This document shows, piece after piece, positions 7,813 to 15,067 of a DNA stretch of 33,023 nucleotides (position 1 is the stretch's first letter; every line of letters starts with the position of its first letter). The stretch covers positions 1 to 33,023 of the forward strand of contig JASEIE010000007.1 in assembly GCA_030024065.1 (NCBI GenBank). The letters are read 5' to 3'. This DNA comes from Thermodesulfobacteriota bacterium. GTDB lineage: Bacteria; Desulfobacterota; BSN033; UBA1163. Below the pieces are notes generated by a model. That model searched no databases and had not been told where the DNA came from. It saw only the letters and a list, made by a program, of their open reading frames with translations. The translations under genes were made by a program, and so were the position numbers.

Positions 7813-9771
7813 ATGAAGAAACCTCTATGGAAACCGTCTGAAGATCGGATCAAAAACGCCAACATGAGTCGCTTCATCGAATTCGTCAACAAAAAATATG
7901 GGAAATCATTCAAGATCTATGATGAACTCTATCAATGGTCTGTTGACTCCATCCCTGACTTCTGGGCTGCCGTGTGGGATTTTACTGAAATTAAAGCCTC
8001 GAAAAAGTACGATGAAATGGTCGATGACCTGCAAAAGTTTCCAGGGGCGAGGTGGTTTGTCGGAGCGAAGCTCAATTTTGCAGAGAATCTCCTGCGCTAT
8101 CGAGATGATCAATTAGCTTTTATTTTTAGGGGAGAAACACAGAAATCTGCCAGGATGACCTATGGAGAGCTTTATGCAACCGTAGCGCGTCTATCAGCCT
8201 CCCTGCGCGAATTAGGAATTCGACCGGGAGACCGGGTGGCAGGCTATATGCCAAATTTAATGGAGACGGCCATCGCCATGTTGGCTGCGACCAGTGTGGG
8301 GGCTGTTTGGTCATCTTGCGCCACGGACATCGGGTCACAGGCTGCGCTCGATCGACTCGGTCAAATAGAACCCAAGGTGTTGTTCTCGGTCGACGGCTAT
8401 TTTTACAAAGCGAAGCCTTTCAATTCCTTGGGGAATGCAGCAGAAGTGGCTAAAGCCATACCTTCCCTGAAGAAAGTCGTCATTGCCTCCTATGTGGGAG
8501 ATCAATCTGATATCAAGAATATTCCTAACGCTGTCCGCTTCGAAGATTTTTTGGCTAAGGGAAAGGAGCCTGCCCTTGAGTTTGAACAGTTACCCGCTGA
8601 CCATCCCGTATTCATCATGTTCTCCTCTGGAACGACTGGCAAGCCTAAATGCATGGTCCAGAGCGCGGGTGGAATTCTGCTCAACCAGTTGAAAGAGCTC
8701 ATCCTCCATACAGATGTTAAGCGCGAGGACAAAATCTTTTACATCACGACCTGCAGTTGGATGATGTGGAACTGGTTGCTCAGCTCATTGGGCGTCGGCG
8801 CAACGGTTGTTTTATACGATGGCAACCCAATGTATCCTGATACTGGAGCGTTGTGGAGGATGGCACAGGACGAAAAGATAACCATTTTTGGCCTCAGCGC
8901 AAGCTATATCAACTATCTCCGAAGCCAGGGAGCCAGGCCAGGGAAGGATTACGATCTTTCCTCCCTCAGAGAGATTTCGCAAACGGGTTCTGTTCTTTCA
9001 GCAGAAGGGTTTGAGTGGGTCTACCGCGAGATCAAGCAGGATCTCCATTTCAATTCCATCTCCGGTGGAACGGATATCAACGGCTGTTTTGCTATTGGGA
9101 GCCCCATTCAACCCGTCTATGCCGGAGAGCTACAAGGCGCAGGTCTGGGCATGAAGGTGAAGGCTTATGATGATAATGGGAAACCCGTATGGGATAAGGA
9201 GGGAGAGTTGGTATGTGAAGCTCCAGCCCCTCCCATGCCTCTCTATTTCTGGAACGATCCCAATGGGGAAAAATATAGAAGCGCCTACTTTGAACATTAT
9301 CCTAATATATGGCGCCACGGCGACTATATCGTGATAGACAAGGACACCGGGGGCATCACTTTCTTTGGCCGTTCCGATGCTGTTCTGAAACCCTCCGGAG
9401 TCCGGATTGGCACAGCTGAAATTTATAACGTGGTGGAGAAGCTGGGAGAAATTGCGGACAGTCTTGCCATTGGGCAAAATTGGGAAGGCGAGCAGCGGAT
9501 TATCCTCTTTGTAAAACTTGCCCAAGGGGTGAGTTTGAATAAGGAGTTGAAGGACAAGATCGCAAAAACCCTGCGGGAAAAGGCCTCTCCACGTCATGTC
9601 CCGGCGATCATCATCGAGATGCCAGACGCTCCCTATACGATGAATATGAAGAAGGTGGAGAGCGCTGTCACCAATATCATTCACGGAAGACCGGTTATGA
9701 ACAGGGATGCCTTGATGAATCCGGAGGTTCTGGACTATTTTGAAAAGATCGTCCCGGAGCTTCAAAAATAA
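7813..9771 (+). CDS. Acetoacetyl-CoA synthetase-like acyl-CoA ligase
   Basis: A 652-residue ANL-superfamily ligase that activates a carboxylate to its CoA ester through an acyl-adenylate. FIMFSSGTTGKPKC (267-280) is the AMP-binding P-loop. SISGGTDINGCF and WRHGDYI mark the adenylate pocket. FFGRSDAVLKPSGVRIGTAE is the hinge, and MNMKKVES near the end contains the acylating lysine. Length and the N-terminal WKPSEDRIKNANMSRFIEFV block fit acetoacetate-CoA ligases better than acetyl-CoA synthetases. The ATG at 7813 follows an AGGGGGG ribosome site; the 26 extra residues of the longer frame overlap the promoter-to-leader region. Its acid substrate remains unproved. Confidence 0.88.
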   Translation: MKKPLWKPSEDRIKNANMSRFIEFVNKKYGKSFKIYDELYQWSVDSIPDFWAAVWDFTEIKASKKYDEMVDDLQKFPGARWFVGAKLNFAENLLRYRDDQLAFIFRGETQKSARMTYGELYATVARLSASLRELGIRPGDRVAGYMPNLMETAIAMLAATSVGAVWSSCATDIGSQAALDRLGQIEPKVLFSVDGYFYKAKPFNSLGNAAEVAKAIPSLKKVVIASYVGDQSDIKNIPNAVRFEDFLAKGKEPALEFEQLPADHPVFIMFSSGTTGKPKCMVQSAGGILLNQLKELILHTDVKREDKIFYITTCSWMMWNWLLSSLGVGATVVLYDGNPMYPDTGALWRMAQDEKITIFGLSASYINYLRSQGARPGKDYDLSSLREISQTGSVLSAEGFEWVYREIKQDLHFNSISGGTDINGCFAIGSPIQPVYAGELQGAGLGMKVKAYDDNGKPVWDKEGELVCEAPAPPMPLYFWNDPNGEKYRSAYFEHYPNIWRHGDYIVIDKDTGGITFFGRSDAVLKPSGVRIGTAEIYNVVEKLGEIADSLAIGQNWEGEQRIILFVKLAQGVSLNKELKDKIAKTLREKASPRHVPAIIIEMPDAPYTMNMKKVESAVTNIIHGRPVMNRDALMNPEVLDYFEKIVPELQK

Positions 9772-9796
9772 ACAGTTTGGAGTTCGGGATTAAGAG

Positions 9797-9838
9797 TTCG
9801 GAGTCTAAAAACCTCATTCTCCGAACTCCGAATTTTTT
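9797..9838 (+). terminator. Rho-independent-type terminator after the CoA ligase
   Basis: Arms TTCGGAGT (9797-9804) and ACTCCGAA (9825-9832) with a 20-base loop are followed by TTTTTT. The hairpin is made from repeated GAGTTCGG words (also at 9780-9787), so it is both a word-repeat insertion and a terminator-like structure. It lies between the ligase and the isomerase-like gene. Confidence 0.5.
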
Positions 9839-9860
9839 CTTATGAAATGGAGGGAAAAAT

Positions 9861-10670
9861 ATGAAACTATGCTTTAATGCAGGCCCACAACCCATTGAGG
9901 AGTATTTTCCTTTTGCCCATGAGAATGGTTTCCCATGGATTGAATTGAGCTGTAACAATCCCCAAAATTTCCTGCCCACCTTCAATGCAAAAAGGATCAA
10001 TCACATCAAAAAATTAAGAGACAGGTATCATCTCCAATATGGCCTTCACTCCGCCTCTTTTGTGAATTCCGCAGAGCTTGAACCCATTGTTCGAAAAGGG
10101 GTTGAAAAACACCTTTTACAATATGTGGATCTTGCCCATCGGCTCGAAGCGGAATATCTTGTGCTCCATTTCGGTTATCATTTCAGTTTGTTTATGGAAG
10201 AGGTGTTCCAATCTCTCATTAAAACCTTCACCCCTGTTGTTCAGCTCGCCGAAAAGTACAATATCCCCATAGGGATTGAAAACATGAATAAGGTTCACGA
10301 AGACTGTGAAATTGCTTACCTGGGGGTGACGATTGAGGAGTTGTCGAGGGTTTTCCAGGCACTGCCTTCGGAATATTTTGGACTGACCCTCGATGTTGCC
10401 CATGCCAGCCTTCTCCCCGGGGGGCCAGAATCTTTTATCAAGGCTTTTCCGGATAGGATTATCAGCACCCATATCAGTGACAATGATTTAGTTCTTGATC
10501 GCCACTTGGCGGTGGGAGAGGGTAAAATTGATTTCAAAAAGGTCTTCGAACAGCTCATGGGAATTGGTTTTAAGGGAACACTCAATATCGAGTTGAAAAA
10601 GAATGAAGATAGGCTAATCAGCAAAAAGAGGCTGGAGCCTATTCTGAGGGATCTTGGTGTCCTGCCCTGA
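9861..10670 (+). CDS. Sugar phosphate isomerase/epimerase-like TIM-barrel protein
   Basis: A 269-residue member of the xylose-isomerase-like / AP endonuclease 2 TIM-barrel superfamily. YGLHSASFVN, LVLHFGYH, IPIGIENMN (about residues 133-141), GLTLDVAHASL, IISTHISDND and TLNIEL are the strand-end motifs carrying the metal-binding Glu, His and Asp residues of the family. No signal peptide. A GAGGG ribosome site precedes the ATG. These proteins isomerise or epimerise sugars, inosose or related hydroxy-carbonyl compounds; the substrate here is unknown. It may share the ligase promoter if the upstream terminator is leaky. Confidence 0.8.
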   Translation: MKLCFNAGPQPIEEYFPFAHENGFPWIELSCNNPQNFLPTFNAKRINHIKKLRDRYHLQYGLHSASFVNSAELEPIVRKGVEKHLLQYVDLAHRLEAEYLVLHFGYHFSLFMEEVFQSLIKTFTPVVQLAEKYNIPIGIENMNKVHEDCEIAYLGVTIEELSRVFQALPSEYFGLTLDVAHASLLPGGPESFIKAFPDRIISTHISDNDLVLDRHLAVGEGKIDFKKVFEQLMGIGFKGTLNIELKKNEDRLISKKRLEPILRDLGVLP

Positions 10671-11023
10671 CAGGAACGAGAGGATAGAGGAAGGTCCCCT
10701 TTAGGAGGCTGCTTGTTTGGTAGTGGTTCACCTCGCGTTCATGGTGGATCGCAGTCCCAGCCCTTTTTTTATCCGATTTTTCTGTTCAAATACTTCAATA
10801 ATTTAAGTGTGATGGCCTCTTTTTCATAAGAGATGAGGCTGAGTCCATCGATTCGATCTTTATTGACGGTGAGAGTAAAAACGTGTTAAATTCACATTGA
10901 ACGCCGAAGCAAAATGTTTTTAAAGGAGGTGATGCTCAGAAGGGCTTGAGACGCGGGCAATTTTCAAAGGGTGGCGAGTAGTGAGCAATTAAGATTCTTA
11001 ATTATGAGAAAAGGAGGTTGCCA
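10671..11023. other. 353-base intergenic region, no intact gene
   Basis: No intact gene is seen. On the minus strand 10885-10769 reads open for 38 codons (ending in LKLLKYLNRKIG then stop) and looks protein-like, but it has no start codon and a stop directly before it, so at most it is a decayed fragment. The 3' end carries a palindrome (10987-11003) and the AAGGAGG ribosome site of the tctC gene. Confidence 0.5.
10987..11003. promoter_or_regulatory. Operator-like palindrome before TTT-1
   Basis: AATTAAG-ATT-CTTAATT is a 7-bp inverted repeat with a 3-base centre, seven bases before the ribosome site of the tctC gene. Symmetry and position suit a repressor site; no regulator can be assigned. 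Confidence 0.35.
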
Positions 11024-12004
11024 ATGAGAACATTATTAAGCAGATGGAGTGTTTTGGTTGTTCTGATGCTATTGTTTCCTCTTGGGATCGGGGTTTCCTA
11101 TGGAGCCCCCAAATTTCCGGAGAAACCCATCGTCATGATCGTGCACGCTGCGGCAGGCGGGGGAAGCGATATTTTTGCCCGAACCCTTTCGGCAGGTTTT
11201 GAAAAAGAAAAAATTCTTCCTCATCCAGTTGTTGTTGAAAATAAACCCGGTGGCAGTGGCGCCATTGCCTTCTCTTATGTGGCCGGGAAAAAGAATGACC
11301 CTTACTTTCTCTGCACGGCCGTGACCAGCTTTCTTACGACGCCTCTGATCTGGAAGATAGGGGTTGGCCTGAAGGACTTCACTCCCATTGCTAACTTTGC
11401 CTTTGACGAATATATGGTGATCGTCAAAAACGATTCGAAGTTTAAATCCATGAAGGATATCGTTGATCATGCCAGGGCAAACCCCCAGAAGGTATCTGTG
11501 GGCGGCACTCAATTGGGATCCTCAGACTCGATCTGTTCCTATTATATTGAAAAGGCCGCTGGGGTTAAACTGAATTATATTGTTTTCAACAGCGGCGGTG
11601 AGGTGAATGCTGCACTCATGGGCGGCCACATCGACCTTGCTGTAGCAAACCCCGGAGAGGCGCTCGAACTGGCCAAGGCCAAGAGGGTCCGTACGCTCGG
11701 TGTTTTTGCAGAGAAACGGATCGCAGGAGCTCCTGATGTTCCCACCCTGAAAGAACAGGGGATAGATGCCACCTATGTGCAGAACCGCGGCCTTGTAGCT
11801 CCAGGGGGTATCCCCGCGGATGCCCGAAAGGTAGTAGAAGAGGCCCTGTTTAGGTATACAAAAACAGAAACCTTTAAAAAATACCTGAGCGACAATATGC
11901 TCTCCGAGGCCTGGATGGATGGTCCCACATTCGGCAAGTGGCTCGAACAAGAGAATGAAAGGTATAAAGTACTCGTTAAGGATATGGGCCTTGTAAAAAA
12001 ATAG
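11024..12004 (+). CDS. tctC: TTT-1 periplasmic solute-binding protein (TctC family)
   Basis: A 326-residue Bug/TctC-family binding protein of a tripartite tricarboxylate transporter. The signal peptide is MRTLLSRWSVLVVLMLLFPL with cleavage near SYGAP. Mature FPEKPIVMIVHAAAGGGSD is the family N-terminal motif, followed by VVENKPGGSGAIA and AALMGGHIDLAVANPGEALE. ATG at 11024 is preferred over TTG at 11018 because AAGGAGG lies six to seven bases upstream. It captures a carboxylate in the periplasm and hands it to TctAB. It is close to the TTT-3 binding protein (shared HAAAGGGSDI, VNRPGG/VENKPGG and FLTTPL segments), so the two operons are recent paralogues. Ligand unknown. Confidence 0.9.
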   Translation: MRTLLSRWSVLVVLMLLFPLGIGVSYGAPKFPEKPIVMIVHAAAGGGSDIFARTLSAGFEKEKILPHPVVVENKPGGSGAIAFSYVAGKKNDPYFLCTAVTSFLTTPLIWKIGVGLKDFTPIANFAFDEYMVIVKNDSKFKSMKDIVDHARANPQKVSVGGTQLGSSDSICSYYIEKAAGVKLNYIVFNSGGEVNAALMGGHIDLAVANPGEALELAKAKRVRTLGVFAEKRIAGAPDVPTLKEQGIDATYVQNRGLVAPGGIPADARKVVEEALFRYTKTETFKKYLSDNMLSEAWMDGPTFGKWLEQENERYKVLVKDMGLVKK

Positions 12005-12011
12005 GCAACAT

Positions 12012-12049
12012 GGGGACGGGCGTTGGATGCAATCCATTTGCCCGTCCCC
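12012..12049 (+). promoter_or_regulatory. tctC-tctB intercistronic hairpin, TTT-1
   Basis: GGGGACGGGC (12012-12021) pairs perfectly with GCCCGTCCCC (12040-12049). The loop contains a small second stem (TGGAT/ATCCA). It starts seven bases after the tctC stop and has no T-run, so it is more likely an mRNA-stabilising or processing hairpin than a terminator. Confidence 0.6.
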
Positions 12050-12106
12050 CATAGAGAGGATTCAACCGACCCGATCAGAACCCCGGAAGAAAGGTGAATC
12101 CCTGCG

Positions 12107-12565
12107 ATGAGAAAGGCTGACCAAATCACCGGCATCATCATGTTGATCTTTTCGCTTGTTCTCATAGTGGAGTCCTGGCGCATGCCGGCAAGCGCAACAT
12201 TCGGGCCGGGCGTTGGGTTTTTACCCTTTTGGCTCGGAGTGCTCATGGCCATTCTTTCCATTCTGCTCTATGTTAAAGCCTGGCGACAGCGGGCAACCCC
12301 CAATGAAGCAGGCGTCTTTCCAGGGCGGAAGGCTCTCATAACCCTGTTCATTGCCATCGCAGGTCTGGCAGCATACATCATTCTTCTGGAAGTGATCGGA
12401 TTTCTTTTGGGAACAGCGCTCTTGACAGCCTTCTTGCTGGGAATCGTGGAGCGGGAGAAGTGGTCAACTACCATTTTGGTGGCTGTCCTGAATGCAGGCG
12501 CGCTTTTTCTAATATTTCAGATACTATTGAGAATTACCCTGCCGAAGAATATATTCGGTTTTTAG
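12107..12565 (+). CDS. tctB: TTT-1 small membrane subunit (TctB family)
   Basis: A 152-residue TctB-family protein with about four membrane segments: ITGIIMLIFSLVLIVES at 6-22, a second near 40-60, ALITLFIAIAGLAAYIIL around 77-95, and a C-terminal pair. FGPGVGFLPFWLGVLMAI is the typical loop and second helix. It is the small inner-membrane partner of TctA. The ribosome site AAGGTG is about twelve bases upstream. It lies between the binding protein and TctA in the standard C-B-A order. Confidence 0.85.
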   Translation: MRKADQITGIIMLIFSLVLIVESWRMPASATFGPGVGFLPFWLGVLMAILSILLYVKAWRQRATPNEAGVFPGRKALITLFIAIAGLAAYIILLEVIGFLLGTALLTAFLLGIVEREKWSTTILVAVLNAGALFLIFQILLRITLPKNIFGF

Positions 12566-12680
12566 CCTTCTAATCTGGGATGAAGCGCTCTTTAATTTTG
12601 CGCAGGGACCCAAGTTTTAAGTTACGGCTTAGGGTCATCTTCCAATAAGACTGGAAACGACATCGCGAGGAGGTAATCTC

Positions 12681-14195
12681 TTGGATATCTTTCAAAATAT
12701 TCTTATGGGATTTCAAATAGCCTTGTCGGTTCAGAATGTCTTTTTCTGTTTCCTCGGTGTAACGCTTGGGACCCTTATCGGCGTCCTGCCAGGAATCGGT
12801 CCAGTAACTGGAGTGGCGATCCTTATCCCGATCACCTTTGGTATGAATGCCACCACAGCGATCATCACCATGGCTGGCGTCTATTATGGAGCTATGTACG
12901 GGGGATCGACCACCTCCATTCTCATTAATGTGCCGGGTGAATCTTCGTCAGTCATGACCACCCTCGACGGCTACCAGATGGCCCGGAAGGGACGCGCCGG
13001 CCCTGCATTGGGCATGGCTGCCTTCTCCTCCTTCATTGCCGGAACCTTTGCCGTCATCCTGCTCACCTTTATTGCTCCGCCGCTCGCTGAATTCGCCCTT
13101 TCTTTTGGGCCTCCTGAATACTTTGCCCTTACCTTAATGGGGTTGGCACTGGTTACCAGTCTCGCCGGCGAATCAATGCTCAAAGGGGTTATGAGCGGTG
13201 TTTTTGGTTTGATCCTGGCCTGCATTGGAATAGATGCGGTCAGCGGTGGAGCGCGATTTACCTTCGGCAATGTCTACCTGCTGGATGGGATTGGGTTCAT
13301 TGGCGTTGCCGTGGGGCTTTTCGCCGTAGCTGAGGTTCTGGTGAATCTTGAAGAGCCCATGAAGCAGGTCTTCGTTGAGACAAAGCTAAATTTGAGGAGC
13401 CTTTTCCCCAATCTTCAGGATTGGAAGGATTCTCTTGCTCCTATCGGTCGAAGTTCCCTCCTTGGTTTCTTTGTCGGGGTGCTCCCAGGGGCTGGCGCCA
13501 CGATTGCGTCCTTCCTTTCCTATGCTACGGAAAAGAAACTGAGCAAACATCCGGAAAAATTTGGAACAGGTGTCATCGAGGGAGTGGCTGCACCGGAAGG
13601 GGCCAATAATGCCGCTGCCGGCGGAGCCATGGTTCCCCTTTTGACCCTGGGTATTCCTGGTTCCGGGACCACAGCAGTCTTATTAGGCGCCCTTCTCATA
13701 CATGGACTGCGGCCAGGTCCCTTGCTCTTTCAAAGCAACCCTGATTTTGTCTGGGGAGTGATTGCAAGCATGTATATTGGCAATGTGTTACTGCTCATCC
13801 TCAATCTTCCTCTTGTGGGGCTCTGGGCGAGCATGTTGCGTGTCCCTTATAAAATCTTGATGCCTCTTATTGTAACGATCTCGGCTGTGGGCGTCTACGC
13901 TACGGATAATAATATTTTTGACATGTGGGTCATGTTCGCCTTTGGGGTCATTGGCTATTTGATGCGAAAACTGGACTTTCCAGCAGCTCCGGCTGTGCTG
14001 GCATTGGTCCTGGGTCCATTGGTAGAGAGATCTTTGCGGCAATCGTTGACCTTATCCCACGGAGACTTATCCATCTTTTTTTCGCGTCCCATCTCTGCCA
14101 CCTTGACGATATTTGCCATACTCTCACTCTTCACTCCAATCATCCGAACCGCCTGGCAATCGGCACGGAGACGAAAAGGGAAGGGCGAGGGATGA
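12681..14195 (+). CDS. tctA: TTT-1 large membrane subunit (TctA family)
   Basis: A 504-residue permease with about twelve membrane segments. VTLGTLIGVLPGIGPVTGVA (about 26-45) and VGVLPGAGATIASFLSY (about 266-282) are the two repeated glycine/proline motifs of TctA that form the substrate path. GAMYGGSTTSILINVPGE and AAPEGANNAAAGGAMVPLLT follow the family pattern. The start is TTG at 12681, with GAGGAGG just upstream; no in-frame ATG fits. It imports the organic acid delivered by TctC using an ion gradient. It is very like the TTT-3 TctA at 29961 and more distant from the TTT-2 copy. Confidence 0.93.
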   Translation: MDIFQNILMGFQIALSVQNVFFCFLGVTLGTLIGVLPGIGPVTGVAILIPITFGMNATTAIITMAGVYYGAMYGGSTTSILINVPGESSSVMTTLDGYQMARKGRAGPALGMAAFSSFIAGTFAVILLTFIAPPLAEFALSFGPPEYFALTLMGLALVTSLAGESMLKGVMSGVFGLILACIGIDAVSGGARFTFGNVYLLDGIGFIGVAVGLFAVAEVLVNLEEPMKQVFVETKLNLRSLFPNLQDWKDSLAPIGRSSLLGFFVGVLPGAGATIASFLSYATEKKLSKHPEKFGTGVIEGVAAPEGANNAAAGGAMVPLLTLGIPGSGTTAVLLGALLIHGLRPGPLLFQSNPDFVWGVIASMYIGNVLLLILNLPLVGLWASMLRVPYKILMPLIVTISAVGVYATDNNIFDMWVMFAFGVIGYLMRKLDFPAAPAVLALVLGPLVERSLRQSLTLSHGDLSIFFSRPISATLTIFAILSLFTPIIRTAWQSARRRKGKGEG

Positions 14196-14231
14196 GACGT
14201 AGGAACAAAAGGCCGGATCAATTGAAGATAT

Positions 14232-14466
14232 ATATGAGCCCGTTGCACAAACCCACTTTCTGTGCTTCGACAAGCCTGTCCTGAGCTTGCCGAAGGGTTC
14301 ATACTTCGACAAGCTCAGCAGAACGGAAAAAGTCGATGATTTCAATACAAACTCCGTTCACCCCCGCCTGCCAAAGACCTTGTTCGGCGGACAGGCTGAG
14401 CCTGCCTGCCTGTGCCTGGCAGACAGGTCGAAGGGTGTTTTTGGCCATCGTGCAACAGGTTCATAT
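14232..14466. mobile_element. MITE-like element with 17-bp terminal inverted repeats
   Basis: ATATGAGCCCGTTGCAC (14232-14248) and its reverse complement at 14450-14466 match at 15 of 17 positions. Inside are CTTCGACAAGC direct repeats (14267, 14303), their complement GCTTGCCGAAG, and a run of CCTGCC/GGCAGG words. No transposase is present. It fills most of the gap between tctA and the CooF-like gene and creates a false N-terminal extension of the latter frame. Confidence 0.55.
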
Positions 14467-14478
14467 GAGGAGTTTTTT

Positions 14479-15015
14479 ATGAAAGTGATCGGGGTTCACC
14501 TTGAACGCTGCACAGGATGCAAAACCTGCGAGTTATACTGTGCGACAGAAAGGGGAAGCTGCGGGAAGACACTGTTAAAAGCAGTTCAGGAATCCATTAC
14601 GCCAAAATCGCGGATTCGAGTGGAAGGTCATCATGAGGCGCCCCTTCCCATTCAGTGCCGCCATTGTCTTCAGGCGCCCTGCCTGGATGCCTGTCTCACC
14701 GGCGCTTTGGTCCGTGATGAAAAGACGAACTGTGTGGTCATCCATGACGAACGCTGTATCGGATGCTGGACCTGCACAGCATTCTGCCCTTACGGGGTCA
14801 TCTTCCCCTGGCCGGAAAAAAAGATTGCCCTCAAATGCGACCGGTGCGCTTACATGGAAAACCCGGTTTGCGTGGATGTCTGTCCAACACGTGCCCTCGA
14901 ACTGGTGGAACTCGAAAAGATCGAGGAGCTCCTTCGGGAGAGGCGAGAGGAGGTCGTAAAAACCGTTACTGCTGAAAGCAGAGAAGGATTCTGTTTGCTG
15001 GACCTGGGAAGATAG
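14479..15015 (+). CDS. CooF-like ferredoxin with four [4Fe-4S] motifs
   Basis: A 178-residue HycB/CooF-type electron-transfer protein. Four Cys sets are complete: C11-14-17-21, C60-63-68-72, C93-96-99-103 and C120-123-131-135. The open frame extends back to 14287, but those 64 residues are encoded by the MITE-like repeat. ATG at 14479 has GAGGAG six bases upstream and gives MKVIGVHLERCTGCKTC, the normal family start. In CO-dehydrogenase operons this protein takes electrons from CooS. Here it comes just before a degenerate CooS-like gene, so it probably links that protein to the downstream FAD enzyme. Confidence 0.88.
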   Translation: MKVIGVHLERCTGCKTCELYCATERGSCGKTLLKAVQESITPKSRIRVEGHHEAPLPIQCRHCLQAPCLDACLTGALVRDEKTNCVVIHDERCIGCWTCTAFCPYGVIFPWPEKKIALKCDRCAYMENPVCVDVCPTRALELVELEKIEELLRERREEVVKTVTAESREGFCLLDLGR

Positions 15016-15067
15016 AAAGGGTTCAATCCATTCAATCATTTTCTCAAACAAGGGAGTAACCTTACTT

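Noticed and set aside
9130..9765. 211-residue minus-strand frame inside the CoA ligase
   Set aside because: Shadow of a well-supported ligase gene on the other strand; no ribosome site and no family resemblance.
12012..12049. Terminator after tctC of TTT-1
   Set aside because: Stem is strong, but there is no T-run and tctB and tctA continue in the same operon; the same holds for TTT-2 and TTT-3.
14287..14478. 64-residue N-terminal extension of the CooF-like protein
   Set aside because: Encoded by the MITE-like repeat; the internal ATG has the ribosome site and the family's normal start.
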